Assembly (NCBI GenBank): GCA_029891385.1
Contig: CM057224.1
Coordinates: 34,849,005-34,913,004 of the forward strand
Length of the DNA stretch: 64,000 nt
Direction: 5' to 3'
Source: Erythroxylum novogranatense
Taxonomy: Eukaryota; Streptophyta; Magnoliopsida; Malpighiales; Erythroxylaceae
The translations under genes were made by a program, and so were the position numbers. The notes below the pieces were generated by a model that was not told where the DNA came from, made no database searches, and saw only the letters and a list, made by a program, of their open reading frames with translations. This document shows positions 12,116-22,640 of this stretch, piece by piece; position 1 is the first letter of the stretch, and every line of letters starts with the position of its first letter.

Positions 12116-13078
12116 TTCTGATTTGATTTAGATTGGTTTTTGGGGCATAATTTACGGTGTAGACCTCCAATTGAGGTGATGTTTGATTCATTATGATCTA
12201 GAGAAAGAGGTCTACAATTGAGGAAAAGAATGAGAGTTTGAATTCAAGTTTTTGAGATCTCAATTATAGAAAAAAAGTTAAAATGTGATTGTATTGCAAC
12301 CTTAGGATGGTTCTTGATATTTGTGGTATAATGTGAGACTTTGAAAATAAATTCAATGCTACTGAGAATTTTAGGAACTGAGCATAAAGGATGAATTCGA
12401 TCTAGAGAATAGTGATATTAATTTTGTGGTAATATCCTAGTAGATATGACGTGATAAATTGACTGGATATTAGATTTGAAATTCGGGATTTCCGTAATAT
12501 GTTATTGAATTGAAATGAGTCTTTATTGATCAATTGAGTGGAAAGTTAGAATTTGACAAAAGAAAGTGGAAAATGGGAAATAGCACCGGGAAAGTCATGA
12601 ATAGGCATCATGCATCTTTTATTTAAGGCATGTGCATCATTGAATTAATTTTGACTGTATATTAGTAATTGGGTAATTATTTGATTGTTTTAGAGGCACC
12701 GATGAAACAATTCCACGGATATTGCTGGGACTTCCAGGCTGTAGCTCGAAAGTACAGGTGATTAACCTAGTTGGTTCCTCAATATATGTGTGTTTAATAT
12801 TATGCACTGATGCCATGTGGAGATAATGGATGGATATGTGTGTTTGATTCTGATTGATTTCGGACCATGGGTGTCCGAAATATTGGGAACTTGTTATTGA
12901 AGTGCTATTGTGTGTAAATGCTTATGAATGCGTAAATGAAATAAATCATAAATTTACATGACTAGAATACTGGACTGAAGGTCCGAAAGAATGGGAAATT
13001 GCATTGAAATGTAAATTGACTGTAAATAAAAATTAGAGCATATGCATTCATACATAATGGCATGATCAGATAATGGCA

Positions 13079-13259
13079 GTTGTGACCGGAGCAGCCAACG
13101 TATTACAAAGCTTTAAGCTCAACGCACAAGGCTCCGTGCCCAACGTAATTTAGAGCCACTGGCTCAACGTATTAGGGCATTCAGGCCCAATGTATTCAGA
13201 GCCACAGGCTCAACGCAATGTGCCCGTCACTGGGACAGTTTCAGGCGCACGGTCACAAC
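13079..13259 (+). repeat. Mini-hairpin chain enclosed by a 10-bp stem
   Basis: GTTGTGACCG (13,079-13,088) pairs perfectly with CGGTCACAAC (13,250-13,259). Between them is a series of short inverted repeats, each followed by a CAACGTA-like spacer: AGCTTTAAGCT, GGCTCCGTGCC, GAGCCACTGGCTC, GGGCATTCAGGCCC and GAGCCACAGGCTC, at ~20-23 bp spacing. As RNA this could fold as a multi-branched structure. Function unknown. Confidence 0.7.
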
Positions 13260-14571
13260 AACGTAATGAAAATGGAAAGTGTCTCATGTGCATTGCGTAT
13301 ATGATATGATTAAATGTGGATTGTGTGAAAGGTGAAACGCCTTACATTTGTGAATTGTGATCGTATGTGATAATTGGTAAATTGTGTGTATATGCATGAA
13401 TTGAGTGAACCATCGATGATGGTTTCTCGCTGAGTTCGTAAACTCACCCAACATTGCAATTATTTTTCAAGAATTGACGAGTACCCCGTTAGCGAAACGG
13501 GAGTATGATTACTGCAAGAGAGTCAGAGTTTGAAGTCAGGATCAGTTCACGTCTGCATTTGTGTCATTCTGATTTATGTGTAACTTTGTATTTCCGCAAG
13601 ATTAGTACTGTTATTGCCGAGGGCCCCAATTGATTAGTGCTGTATTGTAATTTGATTACTGAAATAGTGTTTTGATTGAAAATATTTTCGTATCGTGGGC
13701 CCAAATTATTTATTGATATCTATGCACTCGATTGTTTTCAAAAAGAAAAATGGCTTTCCGAGTTTTTGAACTGTTTGGACTGCTCTAGCATACCACCTTC
13801 GTGAGGCACGGGCTCAGATATCACCCTCGATATCAGATTTGGGTCTTGCGGGAGTGAGATGTTGCACAAGATGTTGCAGATGCTATTGCTCAACTTGAAA
13901 CTGATGAAACTAAAGGTGATGCACTAGTTGCTTCAACAACTCTTGCTGCCCCAGTAGATCCAACAGGCCCATCTCACTAGTTATGTCACCTCTTTCAACA
14001 ACAAAGAAGGGAACCAACAAAAAAAAGGGAAAAGAAAGATGAGGGATATTGAAGTGTTAGAAAGCCTTGTTGCCTCTTTTGATCATGTCATTAACAATAG
14101 TAGAGAGAATGCTAAGATCATTGCTAATGCCATTATGGGACAATTTGGAGCTAAGCTTAGTGAAAAGCTTGGGAATTTGGGGTTCTCGACGGAAGAAGTT
14201 GTTAGGACTATAAGGATCTTCTCAAAGGATATCCAAACTGGGAAGCTTTTATGGGGTTTAACTACAGACCAAAAACATACTTATATGAGGAGCCTGTTAG
14301 ATGATGAAATATGACTTTATGTTTTATTTCTTAATTAGTTGGTTATGGTACACTATTATATGGTAAAATAGGATGCTAACAATGCTTTTAGCTTAACTAT
14401 TTTACAATGCTTGAAGTGGATAGTAAATTTTTTATTGTGACCTGTCACTTTCAAGCTCACCGTGTATGAATGATGAATGGTTGGTTTATTAACTTTTTAA
14501 TGTTTGTCATTTATGTACGTGTATGAATGATGAGGATATGATTTGTTTTCAGGAACTTGACTATAGGCAGG

Positions 14572-14880
14572 TACAACTTCTATGTTGTATTTGTTGGACG
14601 TCAAGTTGGTATTTTTACAAATTGGGATGATGTTAAATTGGCAATTGAGGGGTTTCCTAATGATAGATTCAAGGGTTTCAGACTTTGGTTGAAGCGCAAG
14701 TGCTTATGTCAAGGATCCAAATAGGCAGACTCGTCGGAATGAAGAAATTGTTCCTACAGCTAATGAACCCTCATTAATACCTTATCAATTTTCACTTCTA
14801 ACAAATGCACAACTAAATGAAATTGCAACTTTGAAGAAAAAATGGCATGGATTCAAGGATTTTTACTCATTGCCATCAGA
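14572..14880 (+). pseudogene. Viroplasmin/RNase H1 N-terminal-like fragment
   Basis: From 14,572 the frame reads 'NFYVVFVGRQVGIFTNWDD' then 'VKLAIEGFPNDRFKGF', resembling the Cauli_VI (viroplasmin) / eukaryotic RNase H1 N-terminal hybrid-binding domain, whose hallmark is YVV-x-x-GR-x-x-G(I/V)-(F/Y)-x-x-W. After 'KGF' (~14,685) a frame change is needed to continue into 'SAYVKDPNRQTRRNEE' and a ~50-residue tail. No start codon or partner domain is recognised. It may be a remnant of a host or transposon-borne gene with this small domain. Nothing else of a caulimovirus is seen nearby. Confidence 0.5.
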
Positions 14881-15021
14881 GTCATTTTGGTTATTATTGT
14901 TAAAGGCGTTCTTAATAAAATATAATGGTTGAATGTCTCTTTAACCTATTATGTAATTAATTCCATGAATGCCTAGATGTTTTATTAAATTCAATGACAA
15001 TCCTAGGTATCTTATTGTGAT

Positions 15022-18000
15022 TGTTGGACTCCGTCTCCGAGGCCCAACATTCGGAAACACACAAGCATGGAAGACCCAAAAACGACAATTTTCTGACCTC
15101 AATTTGGCTAACTCAAAAAGGAGAAGTAGATCGGCTTCTAAGGACATTTATTCCTCATATTCTAACGATTCTAACGCTACTGAAATCACTCAATTCGGAT
15201 TTGAAATGAAAAAGTTATGCTCAAAATACTATCTAAAGAAAACAGTCAAAACTGACACTCTACCGACTTCATGTCAGAATTACAAAATTTTAGAGGTTCA
15301 ATTGCCGATTAGTTTCTTCATAAAACTTGTAGATTTATAACTCTAGTTTAATTTAAAATAAGAATCACCTCGATCCGAGCCCTATAGCTCAAGATATTTT
15401 AAAATAAGTGAAGTATATTCAGACTTTATCAACCGATCGTCATGCTTTGTTTCAAACCACATTTTTCAATTTAAAAGCAACATTGATAAATTAGGTATAA
15501 AAAGATAGAAAATTTTCTTAGAAATCCAACGCTTCGAAAATTAGCTTAATCGGAGGTCTATGCAAAACGTTATGGCCAAAAGAATGAAGGAGGGTCAAAA
15601 CAAGAGCAGACGAAGATGACGTCATCATAGACGAAGATGACGTCAGCAAAACTAAGAAGAAGATGACGTCATCACAAACGAAGATGACGTCAGCAAAACT
15701 AAGACGAAGATGACGTCAGCATAAACGAAGATGACGTCAGCAAAACTAAGACGAAGATGACGTCATCACAGACGAAGATGACGTCAGCAAAACTAAGACA
15801 AAGATGCGTCATCATAGACGAAGATGACATCAGCATAGATGAAGATGACGTCATCATAGACGAAGATGAAGATGAACAGTAACTTTGTCTTAGTTTTGCT
15901 CCTAAATGCTTCCACTGGAAAGATCATAACTTTCTACTCAGAACTTCAAATTTAACAAACTTGGTGTCTACGGAAAGCTAAGAGAACGCCCTACAACTTT
16001 TATGAAGACCACCGACCTAAACTCCAACTCTATAAGGGTCAAAAGTGGACTCAAAGCTTCTGCCTGAAATCTGCCATTTAGAGAACACCTGCATCTAACT
16101 CTAACAACCCATATCTACCAATTAACACACCTTAAATAGCTCATAAAACATCCTAGAAAAGTTCTATGGCTCGACTAACACCCTCCAGAAGTCTAAAGGA
16201 TCCCATTCTTTCTATATCAACCCAAAAATTCCAGCACAACACAACATACTCAAAATTGACCACATGAGCACATCAGCCCAGAATTTGCAGCACTACTCTC
16301 AACTTCCACAACACATAAACCATAGCAGGTTTTCCAGCGAGCTCTCTCAAAGCGAAGCCCAACAGCAACTCATAATAAATAATACACATACACATTCCTT
16401 CTCGAGGTCATACACATATCACAAATCAATACAAACACATGAAAGATGAGAGTACTGGAGTTTTCAGGCTCTTTTCCAATCATATAGGTTCATGCATAGC
16501 TTTAGTTACATATCATCATGTTCATCAAGAGTCAAGTACAAAATACAAAATATGAGATGCTCAATGATCGATATGTTATTAAAGCTATTCCAAAATGCTA
16601 GTCACTAACTTAATACAAAATGTCTAGAATTCTTGGAGTTATACCCAATGCCTTGCAAGGTTCCGCGATCAACTAGAATTTGCACCTGAGGAGGGAGAAT
16701 GGGGTGAGCAGAACACGGCTCAGTGGCTAACACGTTTATAGCCACCCCGCAATGAGCCATACAACACATAATCAAGAATCCACAACATTTGCAATTAACA
16801 TAATATGCATAAATACCCAACTTTATCACATAAGTCATAATTGACCGAACTCATCACATACAGCATAACATGGGATCTTTTATCAATTAAAACACATAAT
16901 ATACATCATATACTCAAAAATAATGAAATGCACACAATTGGCTCGAGAGTTCCTTAAACACAATGGTTTACACCATAACACAACGAGTCCGATTTCTCTA
17001 GATCTCGTGGCCCAAAGCGGGCAACCGGGAGAAGGCTATGGGTCATCGTGCACGAGATTATCGAAACGGGTTCTCTCTCGCCCAAACACAGACAATGTAT
17101 GCTCACATATTCAAACACAAGAATAGCATTTTATGCTTCTTTCATTGCATCAAATCATCATAGTTTCATTCTTTTCTTTCAAATCAAGGAATACACTATC
17201 AATATCACACAATTTAACAAAGATAGCACACATAGGGCATTTGCCCATTACACAACAACTATAAAAATGTTACCCACCTAATATCAGAATCTGAATTCAA
17301 GATTGTCCTTCCTCCTTGTCTTGAGTGGGGTTTTCTTGATTTCCTTCAATTAAACCATAGTCTATTCAATAAATACCTTCTAAAAGAAAGGCATAGCATT
17401 CATAAAAATCATGCAAAGGTAAAGTAAACTTTAAACCTAACCTACCCATAAGCCATCTATGCTAGAATAACCAAGACCTTAGCTTAGAAGTCCCCAAAAT
17501 CCATAGATCTTACCTTCTCTTCTTTCTTTCTCCAAACCCTACACAAACCCTAACTTCCATTTCATCCCATTTTCGAATCTAACATAAACAAAGATGGGAC
17601 TTACCTCTAACAAGAAATTTTCTCTTCTTTTTTCTCTTCTGCAAGCTTCCTACGACTCTCTTCCACCTAACCGAAAGCTCTTTTCTCCTTGGTTCACGAT
17701 TTCTCTTCTTTCCTTTTGGGTTCTACGACACTTGCCTCTCCCTTCCTTAACAACTTAACTCTTTATATTTCTCAACTTAAAGCCCTCTTCAAAACTACAT
17801 AGTTTTGAGCTCTCTTCATACAAAGCCTTTTTTAGCTCTCCTCCTCACAAGCCCACTACACACTAAAGCCCATTCTTCCAACATAAATTCTAACCCTTCA
17901 TATTAACTTCAAAATTTCCAATTCCCAATCATACTAACTAATTCAAGACTCAACAAATACATATATATATACACACATAATTAAAACAATTAAAGCAAGA

Positions 18001-18073
18001 ATAAAGAATAAGTCAAATAAATCAATAAAACAATAAATCAATAAATAAAAATAAAAATTTTCGGGGCCCAACA
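15022..18073 (-). mobile_element. Tekay element 3' LTR (3,052 bp)
   Basis: Bounded by TGTTGGACTCC at 15,022 and 'cggggcccaaca' at 18,073 on the plus strand; in sense direction it starts TGTTGGGCCCC. It matches the split right-hand LTR along its length. It contains the TGACGTCA array, the 'ctcaccccattctccctcctcaggtg' landmark inverted at ~16,683-16,710, and a purine/pyrimidine-rich leader near 17,510-17,720. No gene; all open frames are shadows. Confidence 0.92.
15605..15880. repeat. TGACGTCA (CRE/C-box-like) repeat array, 3' LTR copy
   Basis: Eleven or so units of 'agacgaagatgacgtcatca' or '...gacgtcagcaaaacta' at ~21-24 bp spacing. About nine retain GACGTCA; the others carry single changes (e.g. 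'atgcgtca', 'atgacatca'). The core TGACGTCA is a palindrome recognised by plant bZIP factors in general. The second LTR has a homologous but reshuffled array at 42,940-43,165. Confidence 0.85.
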
Positions 18074-18086
18074 ATTCTCCCCTCCT
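18074..18086 (-). other. Polypurine tract of the Tekay element
   Basis: The minus strand reads AGGAGGGGAGAAT directly before TGTTGGGCCCC, the sense start of the 3' LTR. This is the expected place and composition for the plus-strand primer. Confidence 0.85.
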
Positions 18087-19005
18087 AAAAGAATTTTATC
18101 CTCGAAATCCTTACCTGACTCCATGAAGAGGTATGAGTACTTCTCCTTCATGGCTTCTAAAGGCTCCCAAGTTGCCTCCTCGGTCGAATGGTTTCTCCAC
18201 AAGACCTTTACTAACTTTACAATCTTATTCCTTAACATCTTTTCCTTTGAATCTAAGATCTCCACTGGTTGCTCCTCGTAAGTCAAATCCTCCCTCAACT
18301 GAACCTCTGAAGGTTGAACTATATGCGAAGGATCCGATCTGTACTTCCTCAGTATCGATACATGAAACACATTATGAATCTTAGATAACTCCAATGGCAA
18401 ATCTAACTTATAAGCCAAAGGCCCAATCCTCTCAATGATCTCATATGGGCCTATGTACCTCGGGCTAAGCTTGCCCTTCTTGCCAAACCTCAAAACACCT
18501 TTCCATGGAGAAGCTCTAAGAAACACCCTTTCTCCCACTTCAAATTCCATCTCTTTCCTATGGGCATCCGTAGCTCTTCATCCTATCTTGAGTCGCTTTA
18601 AGCCTCTCGCTTACCACTTTGATTTTATCGACTGTAGCCTATACCAATTCAGGTCCTACAAGCTTCCTTTCACCTTCCTCATCCCAACAAATAGGAGTTT
18701 TGCATCTCCTACCATACAAAGCCTCGTAAGGTGCCATTTGAATTCCCAAGTGATAGGAATTATTGTAAGCAGACTCAATCAAAGGTAGGTGGTCATCCCA
18801 CGAACCTTTGAAATCCAATGCACAAACTCTCAACATCGCCTCCAAAGTCCGTATCGTCCTCTCCGATTGTCCATCAGTCTGCGGATGAAAAGCTGTACTA
18901 AAATGCAATTTAGTCCCCAGAGCCTCCTGTAAACTTTCCTAAAATCTGGAGGTAAACCTAGGATCCCTATCAGAAACTATCGAGCTTGGAATCCCATGAA
19001 GTCTG
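18087..19005 (-). pseudogene. Tekay integrase C-terminal half with chromodomain-like tail
   Basis: Reading leftward from the Copia-1 insertion: 'HGIPSSIVSDRDPRFTS' (second catalytic Asp), then TAG at 18,939-18,941 in place of an expected Trp codon, then '[20 protein letters not shown]' (catalytic Glu region). After a broken stretch (18,550-18,640) come 'RYIGPYEIIERIGPLAYKL' and 'KIHNVFHVSILRKY', the gypsy integrase C-terminal module. The end 'VLWRNHSTEEATWEPLEAM' followed by 'KYSYLF' is chromodomain-like. The frame runs without a stop through the PPT into the LTR and ends at 18,038. The first catalytic Asp region lies across the Copia-1 insertion, at 28,634-28,875. Confidence 0.88.
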
Positions 19006-19532
19006 TGTAGGAAAATCCCGGGATGTACATCACATGTACAAGGTGCGGAAAACAAAAATTTTTATCGTCGGGACCTTCCCGAAGGCCAGGATCTATGTGT
19101 CTGTATGAAGACTCAAACCTGAATAGCCAATAGAGACTATCTCTAAAGGTATCCACGCAGAGATTAGAAAACCTAACCGAGACAAACCCCTTTGACCCGA
19201 GAATAGTTAGAACAAAGTAAAGGCTGCTAGACCCTACCTCTGTCCTTGGAGAGCTTGGATCAACGTTGGAAAGCTTGAAGAGGAGATGACAAAAACTTGG
19301 AGGAGAAGATGAAGAAACGATGGAGAAGATGAAAGGCTTAGGTTTTCTCAAAACCTTACTTTCTTCTTTCAATCCACGATGATCTATATCAAAGAGTGAA
19401 GAAACTCTTTTCTTCTTATGCTTCTTAATCAAAAGCAACGAACATCACTTCTTTCTTCCATGTTTTTGTCTTTTTCATTAAATGAAGTAATGACTAAGCT
19501 TAAAAGGAAGCTTCCTCCCAAAGCCACGTAAA

Positions 19533-19537
<5 letters not shown>

Positions 19538-19614
<77 letters not shown>
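19538..19614. repeat. (TA)n microsatellite in the Copia-1 3' LTR
   Basis: Near-perfect TA dinucleotide run followed by 'attaattttttaattaattaatt' and a second short TA run. The homologous site is shorter in the 5' LTR (~27,229-27,260) and in both Copia-2 LTRs (~34,157 and ~42,045). Confidence 0.95.
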
Positions 19615-19619
<5 letters not shown>

Positions 19620-20862
19620 TTTTTAATTAATTAATTATATATATATATATAATTGTCAAGTGATCCAACACAATGGGGTTTGGCCCTACCTACCACTGTC
19701 CCCAGATTTAAAATGCCCCGAGACCTTTCTTAGCAATATCGATGTCGCGATCTCATCGGGATATATCCCATCCCATCGGGATCCATTTAATCCTAATGTT
19801 TCCATGATTGGAACTCGTCCAATTACTATTTTACGATTCTCCAATCACTCTTATCGTGTGACCTTTAGGTTCCGGTTATGTTGGCCACTTAGATTAACAA
19901 TTAATCCGAGCAAGTCATGAAGGCATCTAGAACACATCATGACCCCAATTGACCGGAAAGTAATCGGTTTGATGAATTCATCATGAACCCTTCCATAGAC
20001 AATTACCGTGCAATTCGCCCTTTCACCATCCTATACCCCACTTGGTTATGAGTATGGTCAAAGTGTCAACTCTCACTAGACCGAGTCTAGCCCAAGTGAA
20101 ATTAGTTCTCATCCTAGACTCATTACTCTATATGTCAATGAGGACACTCTTCATGACATATTTGCCGGCCACCTTACAAGTAATGATCCCACAAGAGGCT
20201 ACGGGTATCTCTTCCGCTAATCCGTAGTGGTGAATCCTTTATTGGCTACTTAATTACGCTCAATACCTCAAGTCGCACCCAAGCACCACCCTATGAGCGA
20301 CCTCTCGAAGGCAACAAGGAATGGAGTCAAAGCACGTAATCAAGATTCAAGATATCCTCGAGTACCTCAAGTCTAAGGATACTTGCACCATTCTATGATG
20401 AGATTATCACCGACACTAGAAGAAGATATCCATGTGATGATCTCATGGCAGTCATCCAACGTACTTACTACCGCTTAGTAAGCATCCACATGTCAACTCT
20501 AAATATCTCATATTTACAGCTTCGAGATCCACCGCTGATCCAATCAAGGAATATGACATGTGCTAGTCTAACCGGATTAATGATGTCCAGTCTCATTAAT
20601 CCTATGACTAGAAAAATTTAGATATCTTGACATAATTGCACATGATAGGAATCTCGAGAGTATGATCACATCATAATTTCCTTCATGCTATGTCATATAT
20701 CATGGACTTCATTAATTCGATTAAAGATCCAATCAATTCATAAACACTGTTCATGAATATCAAATTAATGAAATATGCCTTTCTTTATTTATTCGTAAAG
20801 TCCGTACATGACTTTGAATAAAACGCGCTAAAGGGGATTGTCTTTAGGGCACTACTCTAACA

Positions 20863-20976
20863 ATCTAACGGTACTGGACATCCATAAGTCGACTTACACT
20901 GGTGAACAAGGCGACTTATCAGTACCGAGCAAGCATAAGTCGACTTACACATGGTACAAGTCGACTTACACTTACA
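20863..20976. repeat. AAGTCGACTT repeats in the 114-bp LTR extension (3' LTR copy)
   Basis: Three intact AAGTCGACTT decamers (perfect palindromes), a partial one and a variant GCGACTTA lie between the LTR tip and the TGTTAGAG sequence that starts the Copia-2 LTR. The equivalent block in the other LTR is 28,515-28,628, also 114 bp. Confidence 0.85.
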
Positions 20977-20992
20977 AATCTCCCACTTGACC
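20977..20992 (-). other. Polypurine tract of Copia-1
   Basis: The minus strand reads CAAGTGGGAGATT next to the LTR, matching 'agtgggagat' before the Copia-2 3' LTR at 40,781-40,790. Confidence 0.8.
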
Positions 20993-22640
20993 TAAAGCCA
21001 ATCGCCTTGGTATCTAATACCATAAGCGCCCATGAGAATCACAATTTTTTGTGACTATGGCTTTGTCAACAGATTAGCAACACTTTGCTCTACGGGAATT
21101 CTCTATTAGACATCACCGATCGATGATCTACCAATCGATGGAATCGACAGAGTACATGTTCGGATCGTTGATGAGACCTCGTTCCTTTGCTCACAAGACT
21201 AGCCCCATTGTATCACAATACAACCCTATGGGCCCATCACGCCTAGGAACCGGATCAAGTTCAAATGAACTTCGATCCAAACCGCCTTTGTCGCATCCGA
21301 TGCGGCAATGTACTCTACCTCGGTTGTTGAATCGCAGTCCTCTCTTGATTAGAACTCTTTCCAATCGACCGCCAGCCGCTCAGCAGAATGTATATAACCC
21401 GATAGTGATTCGTAATCATCCTTATCGATTAAACGGCATTTGTATGCCTGCTCACTTGAGATTTTCATCTCCATATGTCAAGAAAACATCCTTAGTGCTT
21501 CGCAAGTACTTGAGGATATTCTTGATACCACCCAAAGGACCTCACCAAAATCCGATTGATATCTGCCATAACACTTAGAGCATATGATACATCGGGTCTC
21601 GATATAGCATTGTTCCATGCTAAACCTCTTTAGCATCTTATCTATGTATGCGCTGATTGTGAAAGACCAAGCAATCTCTTTGATCTATCTCTATAAATCT
21701 TTATCCCAAGGATATAAGTTGCGTCACAAAGGTCTTTTATGGCAAAATGTTTGACAACCAAATCTTAACTGATTGTAGCATAGAGACATCGCTTTCCTAG
21801 TATTAATATGTCATCTACTTATAACACAAAGAATACGATTGCGGTCCATGAACCTTCTTATACATACAATGTACATCCGAATTTTGTGAGAAACCAAACT
21901 CTTTGAGTACCTCATCAAACGGATATTCCAACTCTGAATGCTTGCTTCAATCCATACATGGATTTCGAAGCTTGCATACCATTTCGCCATCATAGAGGTG
22001 AAGTCCTCTGGTTGTGTCATATACACATCCTCGGGAAGATTTCCATTCAGGAAAGCTGTCTTCACATCCATTTGCCATATCTCATAATTGTAATGAGCGG
22101 CAATGGCTAGGAGTATCTAAATGGATTTAAGCATTGCTACGGGGCTGAAGGTCTCGTTATAGTCAACTCCTTGTCTCTGACGAAATCCTTTGGCCACAAG
22201 CCTTGCTTCATAAGTAATCACATTACCATCCATGTCGGTTTTCTTCTTGAAAACCCATGTGCACCCTATGGGCTTTATTCCTTCGGGTGCAACAACCAAA
22301 GTCCAAACTTGGTTTTCTTACATGGAATCCATTCAGATTTCATGGCACAAAGTCATTTTTCAGACTCTGAACTTTTCAGAACCTCTTCATAGGTAGCAGG
22401 CTCATCATCTCGTATGAGCAATACGTCATTCTGTTTCCCACAAGAAATCCATATCTCTCAGGAATAGAGCGTATCCTACATGACCTACGAAATTCTTGTG
22501 TAATAGAAGGTTGAACTGTTACCTCATCTATATGAGTTACAGTTATAGGTTCAGGCAGTTGATCTGCGTTTGTTCGAGCATCTTGAACTTCCTCAAGTTC
22601 AACTTTGCTCCCACCGCCTTCTTGTAAAAGAAACTCTTTC
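20993..22640 (-). pseudogene. Copia-1 reverse transcriptase-RNase H remnant
   Basis: Recognisable copia RT blocks: '[21 protein letters not shown]' region (22,117-22,299, ending 'YNETFSPVAMLKSI') and 'MDVKTAFLNGNLPEDVYM' (~22,071-22,018). The catalytic YVDD site (~21,806-21,825) is disrupted: the Tyr is followed by an altered codon and a frame change. RNase H is traceable at ~21,150-21,330 by nucleotide similarity to Copia-2 (40,330-40,510) but is out of frame. The reading frame shifts many times. Compared with Copia-2 it is clearly the more decayed copy. Confidence 0.8.

Larger units (their letters stand above)
11024..13866 (+). mobile_element. Solo LTR of a Tekay-type gypsy element, TSD CAAGA
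   Basis: Starts TGTAACATCCCG and ends GATGTTGCA, i.e. TG...CA termini with inverted TGTAACATC/GATGTTGCA ends. A perfect 5-bp duplication CAAGA lies at 11,019-11,023 and 13,867-13,871. No internal retroelement domains and no second LTR are present, so it is a solo LTR of 2,843 bp left by LTR-LTR recombination. It contains a 5' leader with a possible donor 'ggtaagttt' (~11,815), a GC-rich repeat module (11,950-12,115) and a mini-hairpin chain (13,079-13,259). It interrupts the Myb/SANT ORF. Confidence 0.9.
10520..14314 (+). pseudogene. Myb/SANT-like ORF1 (PIF/Harbinger-type), split by a solo LTR
   Basis: Codons from ATG 10,520 read M-S-R-V, then TGA at 10,532-10,534 where the family usually has Trp, then 'TSDETEAFLTFVEEAVVAG' and 'KNKHKRFKEKYQT', matching the trihelix-like Myb/SANT domain (Myb_DNA-bind_3) of Harbinger ORF1 and related plant proteins. 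A likely intron (GT 10,829 to AG 10,919) joins to 'HPNKYYAPGKPFPLY...FVYGKDRST', also typical of the family. Reading stops at 11,023 where a solo LTR intervenes and resumes at 13,867 with the duplicated CAAGA. The tail (14,039-14,314, about 90 residues, 'EKLGNLGFSTEEVV...YMRSLL') matches the usual C-terminal helical region. The stop, a frame change near 13,978 and the insertion make it non-functional. Confidence 0.7.
19006..20976 (-). mobile_element. Copia-1 3' LTR (1,971 bp)
   Basis: Plus-strand boundaries are TGTAGGAAAATCCCGGG at 19,006 and 'cacttaca' at 20,976. It matches 26,691-28,628 with scattered substitutions and small indels. The largest difference is the TA microsatellite, about 76 bp here and about 30 bp in the other LTR. 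The 19,200-19,450 stretch, which shows an open frame, is LTR sequence repeated at 26,890-27,130 and not a gene. Confidence 0.9.

Noticed and set aside
14572..14880. Possible endogenous caulimovirus
   Set aside because: Only the small viroplasmin-like domain is present; no movement protein, coat or polymerase regions were seen nearby, and the domain also occurs in host RNase H1 proteins.
15605..15880. Regularly spaced repeats that could look like a CRISPR array
   Set aside because: Units are contiguous degenerate tandem repeats without unique spacers, in a plant LTR, and are duplicated in the partner LTR.
19200..19438. Serine/leucine-rich open frame (minus) repeated at 26,919-27,125
   Set aside because: Both are homologous positions in the Copia-1 LTRs; no protein family seen.
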